Assembly: GCF_025905425.1 (NCBI RefSeq)
Contig: NZ_CP109603.1
Span: 403,501 to 467,500, forward strand
DNA from: Pseudomonas putida
Lineage (GTDB): Bacteria > Pseudomonadota > Gammaproteobacteria > Pseudomonadales > Pseudomonadaceae
DNA length: 64,000 bases
Direction of reading: 5' to 3'
Part shown: in pieces, positions 1 through 9,070 of the stretch
Numbering within the stretch: the first letter of the stretch is position 1
How the letters are laid out: each line of letters begins with the position of its first letter
Notes under the pieces: generated by a model
The model's database searches: none
What the model saw: the letters and a program-made list of their open reading frames with translations, nothing else
Told to the model about the DNA's origin: nothing
Translations under genes and position numbers: made by a program

Positions 1-2
1 AT

Positions 3-254
3 CTTTCGCGCCGCAGGGCGATGGCCGTGGCGGACTATTTCAAGGCCCATGGCGTGCCGGAAGCGCAGATCACCGTGCGCTTCCACGGCGAGCGCTATCC
101 GCTGGCGAAGAACAACAGTGCCGCCAACCGGGCGCGTAATCGGCGGGTGAATATCGAGCTGGATCGGGTGGCGGTGGTTGAGAAGCCGGTCGAGAAGGCG
201 GCTGAAACGCCAGCGCCTGTGCCTGCACCTGCACCTGCATCCGCTGCGAAATAA
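3..254 (+). CDS. OmpA-family peptidoglycan-binding protein, C-terminal end (partial)
   Basis: This is the 3' end of a gene that begins before the window; the frame is open from base 3, so the ATG at 21 is internal. The translation starts with LSRRRAMAVADYF and runs through ITVRFHGERYPLAKN and NRARNRRVNIEL, the classic second half of an OmpA C-terminal domain that binds peptidoglycan non-covalently. The asparagine- and arginine-rich NRARNRRV segment is the conserved ligand-binding end of the fold. After the domain comes a short Pro/Ala tail. The N-terminal half (barrel, lipoprotein or linker) cannot be seen. Three more OmpA-type proteins lie in this window (23773, 24553, 32821). Confidence 0.85.
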   Translation, partial: LSRRRAMAVADYFKAHGVPEAQITVRFHGERYPLAKNNSAANRARNRRVNIELDRVAVVEKPVEKAAETPAPVPAPAPASAAK

Positions 255-419
255 CACCATTGGCAGGAACGCTGTGGCAGCCGGCAAGGCAGCCACACAG
301 TACGTCGCGCCTTCGACAATTACTGTCGCTTTGTCGTCAGAAGCTGTCGCCCCACTGTAAATTTTTCCGCAACGCCGTTAGAATCGACCCCTTTCCGTAC
401 AACCCCGTGGAGTGATGGC

Positions 420-1637
420 ATGGCGGACGTAAATAAGGTCGTACTGGCGTATTCCGGCGGCCTTGATACTTCGGTGATTCTCAAGTGGCTGCAGGATACC
501 TACAACTGCGAAGTGGTGACCTTCACCGCTGACCTGGGTCAGGGCGAAGAGGTCGAGCCGGCCCGTGCCAAGGCACAGGCGATGGGTGTGAAAGAGATCT
601 ACATCGACGACCTGCGCGAAGAATTCGTGCGTGATTTCGTGTTCCCGATGTTCCGCGCCAACACCGTCTACGAAGGCGAGTACCTGCTGGGTACCTCCAT
701 CGCCCGTCCGCTGATCGCCAAGCGCCTGATCGAAATCGCCAACGAAACCGGCGCCGACGCCATTTCCCACGGTGCAACCGGTAAAGGCAACGACCAGGTT
801 CGTTTCGAACTGGGCGCCTATGCGCTCAAGCCGGGCGTCAAGGTCATCGCCCCTTGGCGTGAGTGGGACTTGCTGTCCCGCGAGAAGCTGATGGACTACG
901 CCGAGAAGCACGGTATCCCGATCGAGCGTCATGGCAAGAAGAAATCGCCGTACTCGATGGACGCCAACCTGCTGCACATCTCCTACGAAGGCGGTGTCCT
1001 GGAAGATACCTGGACCGAGCACGAAGAAGACATGTGGCGTTGGAGCGTCTCTCCGGAAAACGCCCCGGACCAGGCTACCTACCTCGAACTGACCTACCGC
1101 AACGGTGACATCGTCGCCATCGATGGTGTCGAGAAGTCGCCGGCCACCGTCCTGGCCGACCTGAACCGCATCGGCGGCGCCAACGGCATCGGCCGTCTGG
1201 ACATCGTCGAGAACCGTTACGTCGGCATGAAGTCCCGTGGCTGCTACGAGACGCCTGGCGGGACCATCATGCTGCGCGCCCACCGTGCGATCGAGTCGAT
1301 CACCCTGGACCGCGAAGTCGCTCACCTGAAAGATGAGCTGATGCCGAAATACGCCAGCCTGATCTACACCGGTTACTGGTGGAGCCCGGAGCGTGTGATG
1401 CTGCAGCAGATGATCGACGCTTCGCAGGTCAACGTGAATGGCGTAGTACGCCTGAAACTGTACAAGGGCAATGTCACCGTTGTCGGCCGCAAGTCGGACG
1501 ACTCGCTGTTCGATGCCAACATCGCGACCTTCGAGGAGGATGGCGGCGCCTACAACCAGGCGGACGCTGCCGGCTTCATCAAGCTCAATGCACTGCGCAT
1601 GCGCATTGCCGCCAACAAGGGCCGTTCGCTGCTCTAA
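420..1637 (+). CDS. argG: Argininosuccinate synthase
   Basis: Joins citrulline and aspartate with ATP to give argininosuccinate, the penultimate step of arginine synthesis, in the cytoplasm. The 405-residue product has the normal length for the short bacterial form. The N-terminal ATP pyrophosphatase loop SGGLDTS is at residues 12-18, and conserved blocks such as [15 protein letters not shown] and the C-terminal half are intact. The start at 420 follows GTGGAGTG about 8 bases upstream. The gene stands alone: a strong intrinsic terminator follows at once, and the next gene points the other way. Confidence 0.97.
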   Translation: MADVNKVVLAYSGGLDTSVILKWLQDTYNCEVVTFTADLGQGEEVEPARAKAQAMGVKEIYIDDLREEFVRDFVFPMFRANTVYEGEYLLGTSIARPLIAKRLIEIANETGADAISHGATGKGNDQVRFELGAYALKPGVKVIAPWREWDLLSREKLMDYAEKHGIPIERHGKKKSPYSMDANLLHISYEGGVLEDTWTEHEEDMWRWSVSPENAPDQATYLELTYRNGDIVAIDGVEKSPATVLADLNRIGGANGIGRLDIVENRYVGMKSRGCYETPGGTIMLRAHRAIESITLDREVAHLKDELMPKYASLIYTGYWWSPERVMLQQMIDASQVNVNGVVRLKLYKGNVTVVGRKSDDSLFDANIATFEEDGGAYNQADAAGFIKLNALRMRIAANKGRSLL

Positions 1638-1658
1638 GTACTGGCACGCGTTGCACGA

Positions 1659-1687
1659 ACCCCGGCTCAGGCCGGGGTTTTTTTTGC
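1659..1687 (+). terminator. Intrinsic terminator of argG
   Basis: A GC-rich hairpin (CCCCGGC, loop TCA, GCCGGGG) is followed by a run of eight T, 20 bases after the argG stop codon. Confidence 0.9.
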
Positions 1688-1706
1688 GGCGCTATCCAAA
1701 TGGCCT

Positions 1707-2141
1707 TCAAGCTCTACGATTGGCGGTACCTTCCTCAAGTGCGCTGATGGACAGGCGTGCGCATTGGCGCTTCTCCAGATTAAGGAAGTGCCAGGTACGC
1801 GTTGATGCCGGCGCTTGAGCGAGGGCCACGAGGATGTGCTGTTCCAGCCGGTGTTGTGCATCGGGGCCGGAAAAGATAACGGTAACCGGCTCGAGTGCAT
1901 CGGTGTCCGGGCTGTCGTTAGTTGCTCTTTTTAGACCTGGGTTATAGAACGACTTGTAATTGAAGTTCAGGGTTAGAAAGAACAGCGCAGTAAGGAAAAA
2001 CGGAAAGCCCACCAGAAACCAAGTATAGAGGCTCTGGCTGGATTCGCTGAGGAACGGCAGTGTCGCAAGTGCGGATGCTTCGATAATCCCCGCGAAGATA
2101 GCAATGATCGTCAGCGGGGCGACAGGTTGTGCTTCGGGCAT
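1707..2141 (-). CDS. Small membrane protein of unknown function
   Basis: I do not recognise the function. The 144-residue product has two hydrophobic helices, at about residues 9-31 and 38-60, separated by a short polar turn (SESSQSLY). A soluble tail of about 80 residues follows with no motif I can name. The start at 2141 is supported by GGAGAC about 7 bases upstream. It is convergent with argG and divergent from the response regulator at 2511; the coding reading rests on the clear membrane topology and good ribosome site. Confidence 0.7.
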   Translation of the reverse strand: MPEAQPVAPLTIIAIFAGIIEASALATLPFLSESSQSLYTWFLVGFPFFLTALFFLTLNFNYKSFYNPGLKRATNDSPDTDALEPVTVIFSGPDAQHRLEQHILVALAQAPASTRTWHFLNLEKRQCARLSISALEEGTANRRA

Positions 2142-2510
2142 GATGGCTGTCTCCTGCGGTTTTGCTCATCATTACCGTGCTGCGGCGCTTAACTGAAGGC
2201 TGCAGTGTTTCCCGCCTGAGCACTTTCTGATGAACAACCTCGTACCTGAATTTTTCGCCTCATTGAAGTGGCATATTCCGCGCGTGGAAGTTTGTTTTCA
2301 GTGGCTTCAGTCGATTGAATCCGCGATGCGGTTTCTTGTGAGTCTTTAATCTTACGGTTAGCGCTGTGCGAAGTTTTGTGTAGGAAATTTCTGTAAGTGT
2401 TGTAGGGCTCGTCTATTCATGAGTTTCATTGGCAAATCGTCGCGCCACGAAGCGTTCTGTCGGTTATCGTGGCGTGCCATAGCAAAAATAAATGAATGAA
2501 TGGATATCAC
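2142..2510. promoter_or_regulatory. 369-base divergent intergenic region
   Basis: This stretch separates the start codons of the membrane protein (minus) and the response regulator (plus). It is visibly richer in A and T than its surroundings, especially 2220-2500, as expected for promoters. I saw no repeat, RNA gene or convincing regulator box. Confidence 0.45.
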
Positions 2511-3134
2511 ATGAATAAAGTCCTTATCGTGGATGACCATCCGGTCATACGCCTAGCCGTACGTATGCTGATGGAGCGGCATGGGTATGACGTCGTTGCG
2601 GAAACCGATAACGGCGTGGCCGCCTTGCAACTGACGCGTGAACACCTGCCCGATATCGTCGTGCTCGACATCGGTATTCCAAAACTGGATGGCCTTGAAG
2701 TCATCGCCCGCATGGCCGCCTTCAGCCCAGGCAGCAAAGTGCTGGTGCTCACCTCGCAGGTGCCTGGAAACTTCTCGATGCGTTGCATGCAAGCGGGGGC
2801 GGCGGGTTATGTGTGCAAACAACAGGAGCTGACCGAATTGCTCAGCGCCATAAAGGCCGTGCTGTCAGGCTACAGCTATTTCCCTAATCAGGCCTTGCAT
2901 GCCTCACGGGGTAGGGGAGGTGGTAGCGAGACGGACATGGTCAACCGCCTCTCGGCCCGGGAAATGACGGTCTTGCAACAGCTGTCGCGCGGTCGGTCCA
3001 ACAAGGAAATTGCCGACAGCATGTTCCTCAGCAACAAGACCGTCAGCACGTACAAGTCACGCTTGTTGCTCAAGCTCAACGCCCGGTCGCTGGTAGACCT
3101 GATCGAGCTTGCGCAGCGTCACGGTTTGAACTGA
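2511..3134 (+). CDS. NarL/FixJ-family response regulator (orphan)
   Basis: A two-component response regulator that binds DNA. The receiver domain (residues 1-120) carries the acidic pair Asp8/Asp9, phospho-acceptor Asp53 in VVLDIGIP, Thr81 and Lys103. A LuxR-type helix-turn-helix is at about 143-205 (LSAREMTVLQQL, NKEIADSMF, KTVSTYKSRLLLKL). The architecture resembles BvgA/EvgA. The start at 2511 gives a product beginning MNKVLIVDDHPVI, the family norm; the in-frame ATG at 2496 would add five residues. There is no sensor kinase beside it, so its partner is encoded elsewhere and its targets are unknown. Confidence 0.88.
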   Translation: MNKVLIVDDHPVIRLAVRMLMERHGYDVVAETDNGVAALQLTREHLPDIVVLDIGIPKLDGLEVIARMAAFSPGSKVLVLTSQVPGNFSMRCMQAGAAGYVCKQQELTELLSAIKAVLSGYSYFPNQALHASRGRGGGSETDMVNRLSAREMTVLQQLSRGRSNKEIADSMFLSNKTVSTYKSRLLLKLNARSLVDLIELAQRHGLN

Positions 3135-3140
3135 GCGCCG

Positions 3141-3174
3141 CAATGCAAAGCCTCCCAGGGCAGGCTTTGCATTG
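3141..3174. terminator. Perfect 13-bp hairpin between convergent genes
   Basis: Arms at 3141-3153 (CAATGCAAAGCCT) and 3162-3174 are perfect inverse complements around an 8-base loop. It sits between the stop codons of the response regulator and the PA3496-like gene. There is no T run, so it may act as a bidirectional, Rho-aided stop or an RNA end protector. Confidence 0.55.
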
Positions 3175-3176
3175 CG

Positions 3177-3353
3177 CTACAGATCGTAGTCGAAATCGGC
3201 CAGTTGCTTCTGCAGGCGTCGCTCTTCCAGCAGGTTGTCGATGGTGCGGCGTTTGCTCAGGTTGGTCTTTGCAGTCTCTACCTGCGGCTCCGCTTCATCA
3301 TCTGCGGCAACAAAATCATCTTCGATTGACAGGTCGTCTTTATCGGCACTCAT
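3177..3353 (-). CDS. PA3496-type small acidic protein
   Basis: A 58-residue protein with an acidic, unstructured N-terminal half and a basic/charged helix at the C-terminus (RRTIDNLLEERRLQKQL). It resembles the small 'PA3496 family putative envelope integrity protein', whose gene also lies next to nth in P. aeruginosa (PA3495 is nth). The start at 3353 has GGAG 6 bases upstream; the upstream ATG at 3365 has none. No signal peptide or membrane segment is visible, and the role is unproven. Confidence 0.75.
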   Translation of the reverse strand: MSADKDDLSIEDDFVAADDEAEPQVETAKTNLSKRRTIDNLLEERRLQKQLADFDYDL

Positions 3354-3457
3354 GAGTCGCTCCAAGCCAAAGGGCCATTGGCCGTCCTTATAACCAGAAA
3401 GCTGACGCTGGTAAAAAAGATTTTTTCAATCGTACCGGGTGGTTTTTCGCTATCGGC

Positions 3458-4096
3458 TCAATCGTCAGACGTCTTCTGCTTGTATTCGCACAGGTCCTCG
3501 ATCCGGCAACTCCCGCAGCGGGGCTTGCGTGCCTGGCATACGTAGCGCCCATGCAGGATGAGCCAATGATGGGCATCGAGCAGGTATTCCTTGGGCACGA
3601 ACTTGACCAGCTTCTTCTCGACCTCCAGCACGGTTTTGCCCGGTGCGATGCCGGTGCGGTTACTGACCCTGAAAATATGGGTGTCCACTGCCATGGTCGG
3701 CTGCCGGAACGCCGTGTTGAGTACCACATTGGCCGTCTTGCGGCCCACCCCTGGCAGCGCTTCGAGTGCTTCTCGGGTTTGTGGCACTTGGCTGTCATGG
3801 CGCTCTATCAGCAGCCTGCAAGCCTCGATCACGTTCTTGGCTTTGCTGTTGTAGAGGCCAATGGTCTTGATGTAATTGCTCAGCCCTTCGACGCCCAGGG
3901 CGTAGATCGCCTCTGGGGTATTGGCGACCGGGAACAGGCGCGCGGTGGCCTTGTTGACGCCGACGTCAGTGGATTGCGCTGACAGCGTGACGGCAACAAG
4001 CAGTTCAAACGGTGTGGTATAGGCCAGTTCCGTCTTGGGGTCAGGATTGTCTTCGTGAAGCCTGCGAAAGATCTCCAGGCGTTTTGCGGCATTCAT
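3458..4096 (-). CDS. nth: Endonuclease III (DNA glycosylase/AP lyase)
   Basis: Removes oxidised pyrimidines from DNA and nicks the abasic site (base excision repair). The 212-residue product has the helix-hairpin-helix LPGVGRKTA containing the catalytic lysine, the catalytic aspartate in AVDTHIFRV, and a complete C-terminal [4Fe-4S] motif C-X6-C-X2-C-X5-C. The start at 4096 gives MNAAKRLEIF, the usual N-terminus. It follows rnfE with only 4 bases between, so it probably shares the rnf transcript, as in other gammaproteobacteria. Confidence 0.96.
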   Translation of the reverse strand: MNAAKRLEIFRRLHEDNPDPKTELAYTTPFELLVAVTLSAQSTDVGVNKATARLFPVANTPEAIYALGVEGLSNYIKTIGLYNSKAKNVIEACRLLIERHDSQVPQTREALEALPGVGRKTANVVLNTAFRQPTMAVDTHIFRVSNRTGIAPGKTVLEVEKKLVKFVPKEYLLDAHHWLILHGRYVCQARKPRCGSCRIEDLCEYKQKTSDD

Positions 4097-4100
4097 GGAA

Positions 4101-4625
4101 TCAGGGCTTTCCTTGACGACGTGGGTGGGCAGAGCCCGGACGCAGGTGATTGTACAAGGCCAACAGCACGCCGAGCAGTAGCAGGGCGCCAGGGGCGACA
4201 CTGGCAAGGTGCACGCCCAAGCCTTCGGCCAGCCCTTGACGGCAGGCGCCGAGCAGCAGGCAGGCGGCCAACAGGCCCGCCAGGTGCACCAGCAGTGCGT
4301 GCCAACGGCCTTCATGCGGTAGCAGGCGGTCTGCTGCCAGGCACTGCAGGCACAGTAGGGCCGGATACGGGCCCAGTAACAGCGCCATTGGCAGCAGCCA
4401 GGCACGCAGTGCCAACTGCAGGCAGCAGGCCAGGGCAGCCAAAAGCAGCAGGCTTGCCAGCACGTATGCCGCACCGTTCAGGCGGCTGCGCAACGGCATC
4501 AGCCCTACTTGATGCAGGCCGAGCATCATGACCGCGCACACGCCTATGGCAGCGGCCAAGGGCAGCGTTTGCGTGGCCCCAAGCAGGGGGGCAAGGCTGG
4601 CGGCCAGCAAGTAGCCCCTATTCAT
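4101..4625 (-). CDS. rnfE: RnfE-like membrane subunit, shortened and divergent
   Basis: An integral membrane subunit of the RnfABCDGE/NqrDE family, with about six hydrophobic helices in 174 residues. RnfE is usually over 200 residues, so this is short. In typical RnfE the first half-site contains LGLCPLLA with a cluster-binding cysteine; here the aligned stretch reads SLAPLLGA, with alanine instead. The second site TNC aligns with LQC, so that cysteine survives. The start at 4625 overlaps the end of rnfG by 8 bases. The family call is secure from order and hydrophobic pattern; normal redox function is doubtful. Confidence 0.75.
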   Translation of the reverse strand: MNRGYLLAASLAPLLGATQTLPLAAAIGVCAVMMLGLHQVGLMPLRSRLNGAAYVLASLLLLAALACCLQLALRAWLLPMALLLGPYPALLCLQCLAADRLLPHEGRWHALLVHLAGLLAACLLLGACRQGLAEGLGVHLASVAPGALLLLGVLLALYNHLRPGSAHPRRQGKP

Positions 4626-5220
4626 GGTCGAGCTCCCCGAGCAATACGTGACGGTGCTCATCGAAATAGCGTAGGGCACTTTGTATTGCCTCGATAACCG
4701 CGCGTGAGGTTACTGTCGCGCCCGCCAGTTGGTCGAAATCGCCCTGGTCCCGCTTCAATGCCCAGCGATCACTCAGGCGGTGTTCGGCAAACTGCGCCAG
4801 CCAGTTCGCTTGCGGGTCGGCAAGGCGTCCGCCCAGCCCAGGGCTTTCCTGTTGCTCGACCACCTGGCTACCGATCAGGCGCCCGTCCGGTGCGATGGCG
4901 ATGCTTAACACGATTGGCCCGGCATAGCCTTGGGCATGGGTAACCAGGACGATGGCGGTAGGCTTGCCCGCCAGCGTTGCGCGGTAGGCTGCCATGATGC
5001 GGCTGTGTGCAAGTGGCGAGCCGGGGCTGGGCAGCGGAGCATCCAGCGGCTGGTTGTCGTAACTGCCCTCGGGTAATACCGCGAGTCTCTGGCGACTTTG
5101 CAGCTGTTTTTCGGCTTCGCGGATGGACGGGGTTGTCCACGTGCGCCAGACCAGCGTCGTCGACAACGCCAGTGCAGCTGTCACCAGCAGCAGCCCTGCT
5201 GAACGCACCCGGCGGTTCAC
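4618..5220 (-). CDS. rnfG: RnfG-like FMN-binding subunit
   Basis: A 200-residue protein with an N-terminal membrane anchor (about residues 8-25) and a periplasmic FMN-binding domain. The motif LAGATVTSRAV near residue 170 corresponds to the S/T-GAT-x-TS site where FMN is covalently attached to threonine in RnfG and NqrC. In complete Rnf complexes it passes electrons during ferredoxin:NAD exchange. Its start codon overlaps the stop of rnfD by 4 bases (ATGA), indicating translational coupling. Confidence 0.87.
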   Translation of the reverse strand: MNRRVRSAGLLLVTAALALSTTLVWRTWTTPSIREAEKQLQSRQRLAVLPEGSYDNQPLDAPLPSPGSPLAHSRIMAAYRATLAGKPTAIVLVTHAQGYAGPIVLSIAIAPDGRLIGSQVVEQQESPGLGGRLADPQANWLAQFAEHRLSDRWALKRDQGDFDQLAGATVTSRAVIEAIQSALRYFDEHRHVLLGELDHE

Positions 5221-6188
5221 CGGTCAGCCCGCTGGCGGCGCAGGGCCAGCCGTTCGAGGCTGGGGACCGTGAGATTCATCAGCAGGATGGCGAACGCCGT
5301 GCCATCGGGGTAACTGCCCCAGGTGCGGATCAGGTAGATCAGCAGGCCCGCACCAAAGCCGAATACCAGCTTGGCCCCTTCGCTTCTGGGGCCGGAGACA
5401 GGCTCGGTGGCAATGAAAAAGGCGGCCAGCATGGTCGAGCCAGAAAACAGGTGCAGCAAGGGGGAGCCATTGGAGTCCGAGCCTGACCCGTTCCAGGCCA
5501 GCAGGCTGAACAGCGACAACCCCACCAGCAAACCCACTGGCGCGTGCCAACTGAACACCTTGCGCTGCAACAGAAACAAGCCACCGAGCAAAAAGGCCAG
5601 ATTGACCCACTCACCACCGCGCCCGCCGATGCTGCCAAAGCCCGGGTGGCTGGCGAACAGCTCATCGAGGGTCAGACTGCGGTTATGGCGCAGGCCATCG
5701 AGGATTGTCGGTTGTGCCCAGGCATCGATGTGCTCACCGCCACCCAATACCTGTTGCAGGCTCTCGAACAGGCCTGATGGCTGTCCTGGCCACTGGTTCA
5801 TCTGCAGGGGAAAGCTCAGCAACACAAAGGCAAAACCAACCATGGCCGGGTTGAACAGGTTGCGTCCGACACCGCCAAAAGCCTGTTTACCCACCCCGAT
5901 AGCGACTACAGCGGCGACCACGGGCAGCCACCCTGGGGCCTGGGTAGGCAGTGCGGCCGCCAGCAGCACGGCGGTCACCAGTGCGCTGCCGTCGTTCAGT
6001 GCGACGCTGACAGGCTGGCCACGCAGCTTCACTAGCAGCGCCTCGCAGAGCAGCGCTGCACTGGCGCACAGCAGCAGATTGCAGAGCAGCCCCCAGCCCT
6101 GCAACCACAATAGCGTCAGTAAACCAGGGGCACAGGCCAGTAGCACCAGGCCCGTGCTCGTACGCAGGCGTGGGTCAGGCTTCGCCAT
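5217..6188 (-). CDS. rnfD: RnfD-like membrane flavoprotein subunit
   Basis: A 323-residue polytopic membrane protein of the RnfD/NqrB family. The FMN-attachment region SGSTMLAAFFIATEPVSGP is well conserved, with the threonine that bonds FMN. The C-terminal DGTAFAILLMNLTVPSLE is also typical. It lies 42 bases after rnfA; in P. aeruginosa and E. coli rnfB and rnfC occupy this place, and here they are absent. Confidence 0.9.
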   Translation of the reverse strand: MAKPDPRLRTSTGLVLLACAPGLLTLLWLQGWGLLCNLLLCASAALLCEALLVKLRGQPVSVALNDGSALVTAVLLAAALPTQAPGWLPVVAAVVAIGVGKQAFGGVGRNLFNPAMVGFAFVLLSFPLQMNQWPGQPSGLFESLQQVLGGGEHIDAWAQPTILDGLRHNRSLTLDELFASHPGFGSIGGRGGEWVNLAFLLGGLFLLQRKVFSWHAPVGLLVGLSLFSLLAWNGSGSDSNGSPLLHLFSGSTMLAAFFIATEPVSGPRSEGAKLVFGFGAGLLIYLIRTWGSYPDGTAFAILLMNLTVPSLERLALRRQRADR

Positions 6189-6230
6189 GATCGCGCTCGT
6201 TCTCTCGGGGCTGGGGGTGTTGAGTCCGCT

Positions 6231-6779
6231 TCATTGTGCGAAGAGTCCGTTGAAACCGGAAAATGCCATGGCCATTACCCCGGCGCCAAGCAGTTCTATG
6301 GGCAGGCCGCGCAGGGCGCCGGGTATGTCGGCCTGTGCGCTGCGCTGGCGCAGGTCCGCGAACAGGGCCAGTGCAAGCCACAAGCCGCCCCCTGCCAGCA
6401 AGCCCTTGGTCAGTGTCGAAAGCCAGGTGGTGTCGTTGCCTGCCTCTTCCAGAGCCAGCCCCAGCACGGTGGCGTTACACAGCAGCAGCCCGGTCAGGTC
6501 GGCCACAGGCCAGCCAGGGCGTAGCCTTGTCAGTGCCCACGGCACTGCGAATGCCAGCAACGCCAGCCAGGGCAGCAACAGGAACAGGCTGAGGTCGTGG
6601 ATCTGCCAAGGGTCGAGCACCAGCCACCTCAGCAGGTGAGCGCCGATCAGCCCCGGCGCAATGGACAGGGCGCATGCCAGGCCGAGCACATGCAAGCGCA
6701 GCTGAGAAGTCGGCTGCTGCTGCAGGCACAGATGATTGACCAGCGTAGCGCTGATCAGAACCAGAACGTAGTCACTCAT
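6231..6779 (-). CDS. rnfA: RnfA-like membrane subunit, divergent
   Basis: A 182-residue, roughly six-helix membrane protein of the RnfA/NqrE family, first gene of the block. The opening MSDYVLVLISATLVNHL matches RnfA. The usual LGLCPFLG cluster site is replaced by a short polar QQQPTSQ stretch, and the usual TNCAVLG site reads CNATVLG, so the two cysteines that hold the intramembrane iron-sulfur cluster are missing or displaced. It therefore looks like a decayed or repurposed RnfA. The start at 6779 is 87 bases after the metG stop. Confidence 0.75.
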   Translation of the reverse strand: MSDYVLVLISATLVNHLCLQQQPTSQLRLHVLGLACALSIAPGLIGAHLLRWLVLDPWQIHDLSLFLLLPWLALLAFAVPWALTRLRPGWPVADLTGLLLCNATVLGLALEEAGNDTTWLSTLTKGLLAGGGLWLALALFADLRQRSAQADIPGALRGLPIELLGAGVMAMAFSGFNGLFAQ

Positions 6780-6866
6780 GAACTGACGATAGCCGGGAAT
6801 CGTGGCGATTGTCCGGCATTGAGCGGGAGAGGGAACTGCCCCGGCACTGAGGCCGGGGCAGGGGGC

Positions 6867-8912
6867 TTACTTGATGCGCTGGCCTGGCTTGGCGCCGCTG
6901 TCCGGGCTGAGCAGGTAGATTTCTTCACCGCCAGGGCCGGCGGCCATGACCATGCCTTCAGAGACGCCAAAGCGCATTTTCCGAGGCTTGAGGTTGGCTA
7001 CCATCATGGTCAGGCGGCCTTCCAGCTTGGACGGGTCGGGGTAGGCCGACTTGATGCCGGAGAACACGTTGCGCTGCTCGTCACCGATGTCCAGCGTCAG
7101 TTGCAACAGCTTGTCGGCACCGGGTACGGCCTCGGCCTTGACGATCAGCGCCACGCGCAGGTCGACGGCGGCAAAGGTATCGAATTCGATTTCCGCCGAC
7201 AGCGGGTCCTTGGTCAGCTCGCCATTGCCTGTCGGGGCCTGGGCCTGGGCTCCAGCCGCCAGCAGGTCTTCCTTGCTGGCAGCGACCATGGCGTCGACCT
7301 TGGCCGGTTCGATGCGGCTCATCAGTGCCTTGAAGGCGTTCAGGCGGTGGTTTTCCAGGCGCGACTGGTGGTCGTTCCAGGTCAGTGGCGCGACATTGAG
7401 GAAAGCCTCGGCATCGGCGGCCAGCACCGGCAGTACCGGCTTGAGGAAGATCACCAACTGGCGGAACAGGTTGACGCCCTGGGCGCAGATGGCCTGAACC
7501 TCATCCTGTTTACCTTCCTGCTTGGCCAGCGACCAAGGTGCCTTGTCGGCGATCCAGGCGTTGGCGCGGTCGGCCAGGGCCATGATTTCGCGCATCGCGC
7601 GGGCGAAGTCACGGCTCTCGTAGGCTTCGGCGATGGAAGGCGCGGCGGCCAGGAAGGCTTCGGTCAACTCGGGCGCAGCATCACCGGCTACCAGTACGCC
7701 TTCGTTACCTTTGTGAATGAAACCGGCGCAACGGCTGGCGATATTGACCACCTTGCCGACCAGGTCGGAGTTGACCTTCTGCACGAAGTCTTCCAGGTTC
7801 AGGTCCAGGTCATCGACGCCACGGCCCAGTTTGGCCGCGTAGTAGTAACGCAGGTATTCCGGCTGCAGGTGATCCAGGTAGGTGCGGGCCTTGATGAAGG
7901 TGCCGCGCGACTTGGACATCTTGGCGCCGTTGACGGTCAGGTAGCCGTGCACGTTGACCGCAGTCGGTTTGCGGAAGCCCGCGCCTTCAAGCATGGCTGG
8001 CCAGAACAGGGCGTGGAAGTTAACGATGTCCTTGCCGATGAAGTGGTACAGCTCGGCCTTGGAGTCTTCTTTCCAGAAGGCATCGAAGTCCAGCTCCGGG
8101 CGGCGCGCGCAAAGGTTCTTGAAGCTGGCCATGTAGCCGATTGGCGCATCCAGCCAGACGTAGAAATATTTGCCTGGCTCGCCCGGGATTTCAAAGCCGA
8201 AATACGGCGCGTCGCGGGAGATGTCCCACTCCTGCAGGCCCGAGTCCAGCCATTCGGCCAGCTTGTTGGCAACGGCTTCATGCAAGGTGCCGCTGCGGGT
8301 CCACTGCTGCAGCATGGTCTGGAAATCGGGCAGCTTGAAGAAGAAGTGCTGGGAATCACGCAGCACCGGAGTGGCGCCGGAGATGGCCGACTTGGGGTTC
8401 TTCAGCTCGGTCGGGGCGTAGGTCGCGCCGCACTTTTCGCAGTTGTCGCCGTACTGGTCTTCGGCCGCGCACTTGGGGCAGGTGCCCTTGATGAAACGGT
8501 CGGCCAGGAACATGCCCTTTTCAGGGTCGTAGTACTGGGTCACCGAACGGGTGGCAATGTGCCCGGCTTCACGCAGACGCGTGTAGATCATGCCGGACAG
8601 CTCACGGTTCTCTTCGCTGTGGGTCGAGTGGAAATTGTCGAAATCCACCAGGAAGTCGGCGAAGTCGCCGCTGTGCTCGGCCTGAACGTTGGCGATCAAC
8701 TGCTCAGGGGTGATGCCTTCCTTTTCGGCACGCAGCATGATGGCCGAGCCGTGGGCGTCGTCGGCGCAGACGTAGATGCACTGGTTGCCGCGTAGTTTCT
8801 GGAAACGGACCCACATGTCTGTCTGGATGTACTCGAGCATATGGCCAAGGTGGATCGATCCATTGGCATAGGGCAAGGCGCTGGTGACGAGAATCTGACG
8901 TGGCTCGGACAT
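6867..8912 (-). CDS. metG: Methionyl-tRNA synthetase
   Basis: Charges tRNA-Met for translation. The 681-residue protein has the class I HIGH signature as HLGH (residues 21-24), a zinc-knuckle region CPKC...CEKC near residues 145-161, KMSKS at 331-335 and a C-terminal EMAP-II-like tRNA-binding domain (about 580-681, [15 protein letters not shown]). The start at 8912 gives [18 protein letters not shown]; an upstream in-frame ATG at 9005 would add an unlikely 31 residues. It is divergent from mrp and upstream of the rnf genes. Confidence 0.97.
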   Translation of the reverse strand: MSEPRQILVTSALPYANGSIHLGHMLEYIQTDMWVRFQKLRGNQCIYVCADDAHGSAIMLRAEKEGITPEQLIANVQAEHSGDFADFLVDFDNFHSTHSEENRELSGMIYTRLREAGHIATRSVTQYYDPEKGMFLADRFIKGTCPKCAAEDQYGDNCEKCGATYAPTELKNPKSAISGATPVLRDSQHFFFKLPDFQTMLQQWTRSGTLHEAVANKLAEWLDSGLQEWDISRDAPYFGFEIPGEPGKYFYVWLDAPIGYMASFKNLCARRPELDFDAFWKEDSKAELYHFIGKDIVNFHALFWPAMLEGAGFRKPTAVNVHGYLTVNGAKMSKSRGTFIKARTYLDHLQPEYLRYYYAAKLGRGVDDLDLNLEDFVQKVNSDLVGKVVNIASRCAGFIHKGNEGVLVAGDAAPELTEAFLAAAPSIAEAYESRDFARAMREIMALADRANAWIADKAPWSLAKQEGKQDEVQAICAQGVNLFRQLVIFLKPVLPVLAADAEAFLNVAPLTWNDHQSRLENHRLNAFKALMSRIEPAKVDAMVAASKEDLLAAGAQAQAPTGNGELTKDPLSAEIEFDTFAAVDLRVALIVKAEAVPGADKLLQLTLDIGDEQRNVFSGIKSAYPDPSKLEGRLTMMVANLKPRKMRFGVSEGMVMAAGPGGEEIYLLSPDSGAKPGQRIK

Positions 8913-9070
8913 GGTGGCTCGGCTACTTATCTGGCTACGGGGTAAAAATGAGGGTGATCGGCCACTATAAAGGGCTGGCGAAGATATTTCACCCCACAGA
9001 CGCACCTGCTGACGATTGACGGGTTAGGATAGGCGCCTGTTTTACATTCAGTTTGCCAATGGGAGTCTCC

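Noticed and set aside
1643..1657. TGGCAC...TTGCA, resembling a sigma-54 promoter
   Set aside because: Only 3 bases separate the two boxes where 5 are needed, and it lies at the end of argG with a terminator after it.
6597..8795. 732-codon open frame on the plus strand, antisense to metG
   Set aside because: Metallic codon bias shadow; composition is repetitive Gln/Gly/Val and metG is certain.
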